The translations under genes were made by a program, and so were the position numbers. Below are positions 1 through 6,210 of a stretch of 8,382 nt of DNA, in pieces (position 1 is the first letter of the stretch; each line of letters begins with the position of its first letter). Source of the stretch: Acidobacteriota bacterium (GTDB lineage: Bacteria; Acidobacteriota; Holophagae; Thermotomaculales; Thermotomaculaceae); NCBI GenBank assembly GCA_027038695.1, contig JALWHA010000255.1, positions 1 to 8,382 on the forward strand, in the 5' to 3' direction. Under the pieces are notes generated by a model, which was not told the origin of the DNA, did no database searches, and saw only the letters and a list, made by a program, of their open reading frames with translations.

Positions 1-261
1 AAATATACGGTTATAAGAAAGGGAATGTCTTTCTACTTTATGGAAAAAAATCCACCGACTTTTGAAGAGGTTTACGTTGATGTAACCGATTGGACTTTTA
101 AAGATTACGCTTTACACCCTAAAATATCTGCATTTTTAATAACTCAAGGTGTGAAAAAAGACACTATTGAAATTAAAACAAAAATAATGGATTCAATTGA
201 AAAACACAAAAAAGAGATGGAAAAAATGATTAAAAAAGAAGAAAATGAGGAGGACAAATAG
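1..261 (+). CDS. 3' end of an unrecognised protein with a charged C-terminal tail (5' partial)
   Basis: I do not recognise this protein. The frame is open from the first base of the window, so the gene probably begins upstream; 86 codons plus a TAG stop are visible. In-frame ATGs occur at 25 and 40, but the purine-rich AAAGGGA (18-24) abuts the first and lies about 15 nt from the second. Neither is a convincing start, so I treat this as a partial gene. The visible part has a mixed segment (including EEVYVDVTDWTFKDYALHP) that could be folded. It ends in a tail of about 35 residues dominated by Lys and Glu (KHKKEMEKMIKKEENEEDK), likely helical or coiled coil. It shows no membrane segment or Cys motif. 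In many bacteria priA precedes def, but this C-terminus does not look like PriA. The stop is 4 nt before def, and the def ribosome binding site lies inside this reading frame, so the two are very probably co-transcribed. Confidence 0.6.
   Translation, partial: KYTVIRKGMSFYFMEKNPPTFEEVYVDVTDWTFKDYALHPKISAFLITQGVKKDTIEIKTKIMDSIEKHKKEMEKMIKKEENEEDK
247..254 (+). promoter_or_regulatory. Strong ribosome binding site of def
   Basis: GAGGAGGA, the longest anti-Shine-Dalgarno match I see at any junction in the window, lies inside the end of the upstream gene, 11 nt before the def ATG. It suggests def is well translated on its own, in contrast to the weak sites of the exporter and TauE genes. Confidence 0.7.
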
Positions 262-265
262 TTAA

Positions 266-781
266 ATGAAACTTCCTATTGTAGTTTATGACGACCCTGT
301 ATTAGAAAAAAAGGGCGAAAAAGTTAAAGAGATAAACAACGAAATAAAACAACTTGTGGAAGATATGTATGAAACTATGGTAGCGGCCCCGGGGATAGGG
401 CTTGCAGCCCCTCAAATAGGTAAAAGCCTCCAACTTGCAATAGTGGACCTATCAGCAGGGGAAAATCCCGAAGAAAGAATGGTTTTGATAAATCCTGAAA
501 TAACTGAAAAAGAGGGATTGCAAAAGGAAGAAGAAGGGTGTTTAAGTTTTCCGGGCATATTCGGATTTGTTGAAAGGCCTGAAAGAATAAAGGTCAGATA
601 CACCGATTTAGACGGCAAAGAAAAAGAAATTGAGGCCGAGGGCCTTCTCGCAAGGGCATTATGCCACGAGATTGACCATTTAAACGGGGAACTTTTTATA
701 TTCAAATTTGCTCCCGTAAAAAAACAACTTGTCCTGAAAAAAATAAAGAAACTCATGAAGGAAGGAAGATGGGGATACTAA
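266..781 (+). CDS. def: Peptide deformylase
   Basis: Metalloenzyme of the cytosol that removes the N-formyl group from new polypeptides, the step before methionine aminopeptidase. All three family motifs are present in the 171-residue protein: GIGLAAPQIG at 43-52 (Gln50), EGCLS at 90-94 (Cys92, metal ligand) and HEIDH at 134-138 (His134 and His138 metal ligands, Glu135 catalytic). A Cys (133) precedes HEIDH where many homologues have Gln; this should not prevent catalysis. The length is normal for the family. The C-terminus is basic (KKIKKLMKEGR), as in many bacterial type 1 enzymes. A strong GAGGAGGA (247-254) lies 11 nt before the ATG. The last 13 nt overlap fmt, the common def-fmt pairing, which couples synthesis of the deformylase and the formyltransferase. 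Confidence 0.97.
   Translation: MKLPIVVYDDPVLEKKGEKVKEINNEIKQLVEDMYETMVAAPGIGLAAPQIGKSLQLAIVDLSAGENPEERMVLINPEITEKEGLQKEEEGCLSFPGIFGFVERPERIKVRYTDLDGKEKEIEAEGLLARALCHEIDHLNGELFIFKFAPVKKQLVLKKIKKLMKEGRWGY
758..763 (+). promoter_or_regulatory. fmt ribosome binding site inside def
   Basis: AAGGAA lies 7 nt before the fmt ATG within the def codons for Lys-Glu-Gly. The run AAGGAAGGAAG (758-768) repeats the core, so a second register (762-767) exists but would sit too close. It fixes the fmt start at 769 and gives the 13-nt def/fmt overlap. Confidence 0.7.
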
Positions 782-1707
782 AAACAGTGTTTATGGGGAC
801 GCCTGAAATTTCCGTTCCCTTTTTAAAAAAACTCAACGAATTAACCGATTTAAGGTTAGTTGTCACCCAACCTGACAAACCTAAAGGCAGAAAAAGGGTT
901 TTAACACCTCCGCCGGTCAAGGTAGAAGCGGAAAAATCAGGTATTGAGGTAATCCAGCCTGAAAAAATAAAGAAAAATGAGGATTTTCTCTCAAAGATAA
1001 AGGAAATCAACCCTGATTTAATCCTTGTTGTAGCATACGGAAAGATAATTCCCGAATCCATATTGAATATTCCAAAATACGGCTGCTTAAATGTGCACTT
1101 TTCCGCCTTACCGAAATACAGAGGAGCGGCACCGGTTAATTGGGCAATAGTTAACGGGGAAGTGATAACCGAAGTATGCCTTATGAAAATGGATAAGGGG
1201 CTTGACACAGGCCCGGTAATCGGGTGCATTTCCGAAAAAATAGACCCGAACGATAATGCAAAGGACCTTTTTGAAAGATTAACGGACAAGGGGTTAAGAC
1301 TTCTTGAAACCGTAATGTTTGACTACATTGACGGGAAAATTAAACCTATGCCGCAAAACGAAGCGAACGCAACTTACGCACCAATAATCAAAAAATCTGA
1401 CGGCAAGATAAACCCTAACCTTTTGGCACTTGAAATTCACAACAGAGTCAGGGGGTTTTATCCCTGGCCTTCCGTTTACGGAAAGGTTAAGGGAAAGATG
1501 ATAAAAATACTAAAATCCTTCCCTTCCGAAAGGACCAGCGACAAGGCACCGGGAACCATTGTTATTGTGGACAATATCCCTTTTATGGTATGCGGAGACG
1601 GAAACCTTCTCAAATTGATGGTTGTTCAACCTGAATCCAAAAAGCCTATGGAAGGAAAATCAGCCGTAAACGGCGGATACCTGAAAGACGGAGACAGGAT
1701 TGAGTAA
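769..1707 (+). CDS. fmt: Methionyl-tRNA formyltransferase
   Basis: Transfers the formyl group of 10-formyltetrahydrofolate to Met-tRNA(fMet), giving the initiator tRNA used in bacterial translation. The 312-residue length matches the family. The N-terminal formyltransferase domain spans about 1-200: FMGTPE at 8-13, LTPPPVK at 45-51, the LNVHFSALPKYRGAAP block at 107-122 with catalytic Asn108 and His110, and GLDTG at 144-148 with catalytic Asp146. The C-terminal tRNA-binding domain (about 205-312) contains DGKIN (211-215) and RGFYPWPSVYG (228-238), recognisable versions of the family blocks. The active-site block reads HFSALP where many homologues have HPSLLP, a mild variation. The ATG at 769 lies inside the last codons of def and is served by AAGGAA at 758-763, giving a 13-nt overlap. 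The gene ends inside the start of lpxB. Confidence 0.97.
   Translation: MGILKTVFMGTPEISVPFLKKLNELTDLRLVVTQPDKPKGRKRVLTPPPVKVEAEKSGIEVIQPEKIKKNEDFLSKIKEINPDLILVVAYGKIIPESILNIPKYGCLNVHFSALPKYRGAAPVNWAIVNGEVITEVCLMKMDKGLDTGPVIGCISEKIDPNDNAKDLFERLTDKGLRLLETVMFDYIDGKIKPMPQNEANATYAPIIKKSDGKINPNLLALEIHNRVRGFYPWPSVYGKVKGKMIKILKSFPSERTSDKAPGTIVIVDNIPFMVCGDGNLLKLMVVQPESKKPMEGKSAVNGGYLKDGDRIE
1690..1694 (+). promoter_or_regulatory. lpxB ribosome binding site deciding a TTG start
   Basis: GGAGA near the end of fmt lies 5 nt before the TTG at 1700. It supports a non-ATG start for lpxB. The resulting N-terminus (MSKKVFILCGE) gives the beta strand and GE motif expected of LpxB, which a later start would lose. 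Confidence 0.65.
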
Positions 1708-2821
1708 AAAGGTATTTATACTTTGCGGGGAATTATCCGCAGAGCAATATGCCGCAGAAATAGTTCCCGAATTAACAAAACAGGGTTGTGAGGTTTTCGC
1801 ATTAGGGGATAATCTCTTAAAAAATGCAGGTGCAAACGTTGTTTTAGACTACAAATCCCTTTCGGTAGTCGGATTAACCGAGGTGATTGAGCATTATTCA
1901 GACTTAAAAAAAGCCTTTAATTTCCTTGTGAAAAAAATAAAAGAATTAAAACCTGATATTTTAGTATGTATTGACTTTCCCGATTTCAACATAAGAATTG
2001 CAAAAAAGGTAAAAAAATATGTGGGAAAACTTGTTTATTTTATTCCCCCGCAAGTGTGGGCATGGCGGCTTTACAGGGCAAAATTCATATCAAACCTCTT
2101 TGATAAAGTGATTGTATTATTTCCGTTTGAAAAACCGTTATACGAAAACGCAGAGTACTACGGACACCCGCTAACAAAAATGATATCCTTGAGTTTAAAC
2201 GAAAATGATTTTTTAAATAAATACTCATTAAAAAAAGATAGAAAAAGAATTTTGCTTCTCCCCGGAAGCAGAAAAAAAGAAGTCAACTCTTTAACACCTT
2301 ACATATCAGGCTTTTCAGGCTTAATTTCTCGAAAGCATAAAGATATTGATTTTCTTTTTATCCCTTCAACCTCTCTTGAAAGGGATGTTATCAACCTTTT
2401 CAAAGCGGAATTCACAAAACAAACGGGAAAGCAACTGTTTGAAATAGAGCCGGAAGACAAGTACGAGGCTATAAAATACTCTAACGTTGCGGTAGGGAGC
2501 TCCGGCACGGTTTCCCTTGAATGCGGGCTTTTAAATACCCCTATGGCCGCACTCTACAAACTTTCAAACTTAACATACTTTTTTGGGTTATGCGTTGTCA
2601 GAAGCGATTTTATAACCATACCGAATATTGTCCTTGAAGAGGAGATATTTGCCGAGTTGGTTAATTTTGGCCTGACTCCCGAGAATATAATGGATTATGT
2701 TGAAAAAGTATTGTATAATCCTGAATTTAGTGAGGCATTAAATAAAAAGTTGGAGAATTTAAAGTCAATGCTTCACAAGGAAAACACAATAGAAAACATT
2801 GCAAAGGGAATTATAGAATAA
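1700..2821 (+). CDS. lpxB: Lipid-A-disaccharide synthase
   Basis: Family GT19 glycosyltransferase at the inner face of the cytoplasmic membrane. It joins UDP-2,3-diacylglucosamine and lipid X to form the beta-1,6 disaccharide backbone of lipid A. The 373 residues are close to the usual length. Recognisable blocks are VVGLTEVIEH (57-66), IDFPDFN (91-97), PPQVWAWR (116-123), FPFE (141-144), YGHPL (154-158), LLPGSR (186-191), GSSGT (266-270) and PNIV (308-311). The Asp region of PDFN and the Arg of LPGSR, known as functionally important in the family, are kept. Odd point: the N-terminal motif, usually GEASGD, reads GELSAE (10-15), retaining Glu11 and Ser13. The start is a TTG at 1700, with GGAGA at 1690-1694 five nt upstream. 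It overlaps fmt by 8 nt. No later in-frame start would keep the N-terminal beta strand and the GE motif. Confidence 0.93.
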   Translation: MSKKVFILCGELSAEQYAAEIVPELTKQGCEVFALGDNLLKNAGANVVLDYKSLSVVGLTEVIEHYSDLKKAFNFLVKKIKELKPDILVCIDFPDFNIRIAKKVKKYVGKLVYFIPPQVWAWRLYRAKFISNLFDKVIVLFPFEKPLYENAEYYGHPLTKMISLSLNENDFLNKYSLKKDRKRILLLPGSRKKEVNSLTPYISGFSGLISRKHKDIDFLFIPSTSLERDVINLFKAEFTKQTGKQLFEIEPEDKYEAIKYSNVAVGSSGTVSLECGLLNTPMAALYKLSNLTYFFGLCVVRSDFITIPNIVLEEEIFAELVNFGLTPENIMDYVEKVLYNPEFSEALNKKLENLKSMLHKENTIENIAKGIIE

Positions 2822-4683
2822 TGTCTATTTTTAAAAGGTTTTTAAGTTACTTTAAACCCTATTACGGGGCTTTGACTGCCTCTTTCATAATACTTTTTTT
2901 TGTCGCGGTTTTGTGGGAATTAAACACGGCGGTTGCAAAACTTATAATGGACGGGCCTTTAAAAGAACAGACTGCAATTACAAAGGTTGAGCATAAAGCT
3001 CAAACCAGGGACAGGCTTAAATTTGTTACAAAATTCAAAAACAAAGTAAAAAAATACCTTGAAGAAAAAGGAATAGGAAGAAAACTTGACCTGAAAAACA
3101 AAAAAACAGGGGACGTGGCGGTCATTATCCTTTTGATATTGGGCCTTTACATTTTAAAAGGGATTGCCACATTTTTCGGATACTTTACCCTCGGGGTAAC
3201 GGGACACAAGGTTATACGAGACTTGAGAAACGACCTTTACTCTTCAATTATCAACCAGAGTGTCTCATTCTTTGATAAATACCACTCAGGAACCCTTATA
3301 TCAAGGATCACAAACGATGTTTATATAATTCAAAACGCGGTTACAAGCAAAATCGGAGACCTTGTAAAAGAGAGCATGTTTTTGATTTTGATAATACTTG
3401 CAATCTTCTATATAGACTACAGGCTTTCCCTGCTTCTAATGGTTATAATTCCGCTAATAGTGGTACCTGTTATCCTTATAAGCAAAGCAATCAGAAAAGC
3501 GACAACTTTAAGCCAGAAAAAGATGGCAGAAATCACCAATATCTTAAAAGAAACCATATCGGGAAGCAGGATTGTAAAGGCTTTTGCAATGGAAAACTTT
3601 GAAATCAAGAAATTTATGCAAAAGAATTACGAATTTTTCAGGGCAAACGTAAAATTGGTGGCGGCAACGGTAGCATCTTCCCCGATTATGGAATTGGTAG
3701 GGGCAATAAGTTTAAGCATCGTTATCTTTTACGGCAACTTGAAGATAAAATCCGGCGAAATGACAACGGGAACCTTTATGACATACATTACAAATGTTTT
3801 ATTGCTTTACTCTCCCATAAGAAGGCTGAACAAGGTTAACAATGAACTTCAACAGGCTATGAGCGCATTAAAAAGGGTATTCTCCCTAATGGACGAGAAA
3901 AATTTGATTCAATCCCCGGAAAATCCCAAACCATTCCCCGAAAAAATTGAAGAGGTTGAATTGAAAAACGTTTCGTTTTCATACGACGGAAAGAAAAAGG
4001 TTCTTGACAATGTAAACTTGAAGGCAAAGAGAGGGGAAACAGTTGCAATAGTGGGCTCAAGCGGAGACGGAAAGACAACCCTTGTAAACCTTATCCCGAG
4101 GTTTTACGACTGCACAGAAGGGAAAATCACAATTAACGGCACGGATATCCGGGATTTTGACCTGCATAGTTTGAGAAACAACATAGGGATAGTTACGCAG
4201 GAAACCATACTATTTGACGATACCGTTTTCAACAACATCGCATATGGAAGAAGCGATATCCCCATGGAACAGGTTGAACATGCGGCAAAATTGGCATACG
4301 CTCATGAATTTATTTTAAAAATGAAAAAGGGATACCACACAAACATAGGAGAAAGCGGTGTTTTCATATCGGGAGGACAGAGACAGAGGCTTGCCATTGC
4401 AAGGGCATTGCTTAAAAACCCGCCGATACTAATCCTTGACGAAGCTACAAGCTCTCTTGATACCGAATCCGAAATACTTGTTCAAAAAGCACTTGAAAAC
4501 CTTATGAAAAACAGAACAACCTTTGTTATTGCGCACAGGCTTTCAACAATCAGAAACGCTGACAGAATCTACGTTATAAGCAAAGGTAAAATCGTAGAAG
4601 TAGGCACGCACGAAGAATTGCTTGAAAAAAACGGGGTTTACAAAAGGCTTTACAATATCCAATTCGGCGGGAGAAATGAATAG
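2821..4683 (+). CDS. MsbA-like ABC exporter (probable lipid A flippase)
   Basis: Half-transporter fusing a six-helix membrane domain to an ATPase domain, 620 residues (E. coli MsbA has 582). Membrane segments are predicted at about 17-37, 99-125, 184-198, 200-220, 281-305 and 316-333. The nucleotide-binding domain is complete: A-loop Tyr388, Walker A GSSGDGKTT (412-420), Q-loop Gln460, signature SGGQR (517-521, preceded by Ile rather than Leu), Walker B ILILDE (536-541), D-loop SLD (545-547) and switch His572. Between helices 1 and 2 lies a Lys-rich stretch (about 45-98), longer than in E. coli MsbA. A position directly after lpxB, with one shared base at the TAATG junction, supports lipid A or core export. 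Sequence alone does not exclude another lipid or drug substrate, so no symbol is assigned. A weak AAGGGA (2804-2809) precedes the ATG by 11 nt. Confidence 0.93.
   Translation: MSIFKRFLSYFKPYYGALTASFIILFFVAVLWELNTAVAKLIMDGPLKEQTAITKVEHKAQTRDRLKFVTKFKNKVKKYLEEKGIGRKLDLKNKKTGDVAVIILLILGLYILKGIATFFGYFTLGVTGHKVIRDLRNDLYSSIINQSVSFFDKYHSGTLISRITNDVYIIQNAVTSKIGDLVKESMFLILIILAIFYIDYRLSLLLMVIIPLIVVPVILISKAIRKATTLSQKKMAEITNILKETISGSRIVKAFAMENFEIKKFMQKNYEFFRANVKLVAATVASSPIMELVGAISLSIVIFYGNLKIKSGEMTTGTFMTYITNVLLLYSPIRRLNKVNNELQQAMSALKRVFSLMDEKNLIQSPENPKPFPEKIEEVELKNVSFSYDGKKKVLDNVNLKAKRGETVAIVGSSGDGKTTLVNLIPRFYDCTEGKITINGTDIRDFDLHSLRNNIGIVTQETILFDDTVFNNIAYGRSDIPMEQVEHAAKLAYAHEFILKMKKGYHTNIGESGVFISGGQRQRLAIARALLKNPPILILDEATSSLDTESEILVQKALENLMKNRTTFVIAHRLSTIRNADRIYVISKGKIVEVGTHEELLEKNGVYKRLYNIQFGGRNE
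4669..4673 (+). promoter_or_regulatory. Closely spaced ribosome binding site for the DUF374 gene
   Basis: GGGAG lies only 2 nt from the ATG at 4676, tighter than is usual. Initiation may rely mainly on ribosomes finishing the exporter gene, whose stop (4681-4683) is just downstream of this ATG. No better site supports the alternative TTG at 4622. Confidence 0.4.
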
Positions 4684-5332
4684 CCTCTTATTCAAAGCCG
4701 TCCCCTTTTTAGTATCAAATTATATGAAATTGGTTTACAAAACCGAGATTTCAAGAAAAATGGTAAATGCCGAGCCTGTAATTGAACTTTACAAAAAAAA
4801 TAAACCCTTTATCTATGCATTCTGGCACAACCGAATTTTTATGGCTCCATTCGGCATACCGCAGTACATAGACAGATACGTGCCAATAATCTCTAAATCC
4901 AAAGACGGGGAGTTAATTGCGAGAACGGTAGGCGGGATTGGGGTTGAAGCATTTGCAAGGGGCTCATCCTCAAAATTCGGAATGGGCGCCTTTCACAGTG
5001 CAATAGAACATTTAAAAACTGAAGGTAAGGGCTATGTGGTAGCGGTTACCCCTGACGGGCCTTTAGGGCCAAAATACTATGCAAAAAAGGGTGTGGCAAA
5101 AATGGCACTTGAAACGGAAGTCCCCATAGTTTGTTTCTGTTACAACGCTTCCAGAAAAATCACCGCAAACTCATGGGACAACTTTATAATCCCCCTTCCC
5201 TGCTCAGAGTTTGTCTATGTTTACGACGAACCGTTTTATGCGGACAAAAACAAAAAGGTTAAGGAAAACCTTGAGATAATAACCGAAAGGTTAAATAAAG
5301 TAACCGAAATGGCGGATAATTGGGAGTTTTAA
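4676..5332 (+). CDS. DUF374 family lysophospholipid-acyltransferase-like protein
   Basis: 218 residues matching the DUF374 family, a distant branch of the glycerolipid acyltransferases. Diagnostic blocks are FWHNR (49-53), ISKSKDGE (72-79), ARGSSS (94-99), VTPDGPLGPK (124-133) and SWDNF (166-170). The classical acyltransferase HX4D box is absent: His51 is followed by NRIFM with no Asp in register, as is usual for DUF374, so acyl transfer is not proven by motif. A hydrophobic N-terminus (about 4-20) suggests membrane association. In other Gram-negatives the family recurs beside lpxB, lpxK, waaA and msbA-type genes. The position here points the same way, to lipid A or glycolipid metabolism (inference). 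I chose the ATG at 4676, which overlaps the exporter by 8 nt. An upstream in-frame TTG at 4622 would add 18 mostly polar residues and a 62-nt overlap, and has no ribosome binding site. Confidence 0.88.
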   Translation: MNSLLFKAVPFLVSNYMKLVYKTEISRKMVNAEPVIELYKKNKPFIYAFWHNRIFMAPFGIPQYIDRYVPIISKSKDGELIARTVGGIGVEAFARGSSSKFGMGAFHSAIEHLKTEGKGYVVAVTPDGPLGPKYYAKKGVAKMALETEVPIVCFCYNASRKITANSWDNFIIPLPCSEFVYVYDEPFYADKNKKVKENLEIITERLNKVTEMADNWEF

Positions 5333-5333
5333 A

Positions 5334-6209
5334 ATGAGAAGCATGACAGGATTTGCGGAAACAAAAAGGGAATTTAACGGATTCACGGTAAACATGGTAA
5401 TCAAGAGTATCAACAGCAAGTACCTTGACGCGGGAGTCAAACTTGACGAAAACTTTCAATCAATTGAAAGCGATATCGTGTCTATTGTCAAAACAAAAGT
5501 TAAAAGGGGAAGGGTAACCGTTTTCATAACAATTGAATTTGACACATCAAAGTACCCTGTCAAGGTAAATGAGGAAAAGGTAAGGCCTATCCTGGAACAG
5601 GTTGAAAACATACAGAAAAACTTCCCCTCCTTTGATTTTAATGTGCCGTTAAACGTTTTTCTCTCATCAAACAACGGTTTTTTTGAAAACAAATTAACAG
5701 ACGAACTAAAACAAGAGGTAAAGAAAGCAATAATTGAAACTGTAAACTCCATACTTGACCCCTTTAATGCTTCCCGTGAAAAAGAAGGTGAATTTTTAAA
5801 GAAAGACTTTGAAACAAGGCTTGACCACGTTGAAAAGTTAACCGAAGAAATTGAAAAGCAAAGGCACGGTTTTTTTGAAAAACAACTTGAAAGGTATAGA
5901 AAACTTATAGGCGGACTCGTTAAAGAGGGAGACGAAAACAGGATTATGATTGAAGCGGGGATATTAGCCGATAAACTTGACATAAGCGAAGAACTGACAA
6001 GGCTGAAAAGCCATGTTTCTGTTTTCAGGGAAACAATGAAAGAAACGGGAAAGGCTATAGGAAAAAAATTAGACTTCATACTTCAGGAAATGATGAGAGA
6101 GTCAAATACAATAGGCTCAAAGGGAAAAGACAAAAACATATCCAAACTTGTCATTGAGTTAAAAACAGAGGTTGAAAAGATAAGGGAACAGGTTCAGAAT
6201 ATAGAATAG
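5334..6209 (+). CDS. yicC: YicC/YloC family endoribonuclease
   Basis: 291 residues, normal for the family. The N-terminal domain begins with the hallmark RSMTGFA (2-8), followed by SINSKYLD (25-32, a variant of the usual SVNHRFLD) and KRGR (57-60). The C-terminal DUF1732 domain has REKEGEFLKKD (148-158), DISEELTRLKSHV (216-228) and the highly conserved block at 244-263 with KKLDFILQEM and NTIGSK, ending in IREQVQNIE. A charged helical segment (about 150-195) lies between the two. E. coli and Bacillus members have been reported as endoribonucleases acting on RNA such as the small RNA RyhB; the substrate here is unknown. The ATG follows the DUF374 stop by 1 nt, and GGGAG (5322-5326) lies 7 nt upstream. 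In many bacteria gmk follows yicC; here a permease gene does. Confidence 0.95.
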   Translation: MRSMTGFAETKREFNGFTVNMVIKSINSKYLDAGVKLDENFQSIESDIVSIVKTKVKRGRVTVFITIEFDTSKYPVKVNEEKVRPILEQVENIQKNFPSFDFNVPLNVFLSSNNGFFENKLTDELKQEVKKAIIETVNSILDPFNASREKEGEFLKKDFETRLDHVEKLTEEIEKQRHGFFEKQLERYRKLIGGLVKEGDENRIMIEAGILADKLDISEELTRLKSHVSVFRETMKETGKAIGKKLDFILQEMMRESNTIGSKGKDKNISKLVIELKTEVEKIREQVQNIE

Positions 6210-6210
6210 T

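Noticed and set aside
387..411. GC-rich CCCCGGGG palindrome and a GGGCT-tgc-AGCCC hairpin inside def
   Set aside because: Explained by Ala/Pro/Gly codons of the conserved GIGLAAPQ motif; no T tract follows, so not a terminator.
1202..1230. TTGACA at 1202 as a -35 box
   Set aside because: It encodes the conserved GLDTG motif of Fmt and has only TGCATT at the -10 distance.
753..1289. Open frame on the - strand opposite fmt (178 codons)
   Set aside because: Shadow of fmt; no motif, no initiation signal, composition of an antisense frame.
2686..2719. Two TATAAT hexamers (2686-2691 and 2714-2719) about 100 to 130 nt before the exporter start, as a possible internal promoter
   Set aside because: The only -35 candidate for the second (TGGATT at 2691-2696) matches the consensus at 3 of 6 positions, and such hexamers are expected by chance in AT-rich Asn/Tyr/Ile codons. 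Transcript-start mapping would be needed.
5456..6079. Long open frame on the - strand opposite yicC (207 codons)
   Set aside because: Ser/Phe/Leu-rich product typical of the complement of Lys/Glu-rich coding DNA; no ribosome binding site or family motif, and yicC on the other strand is certain.
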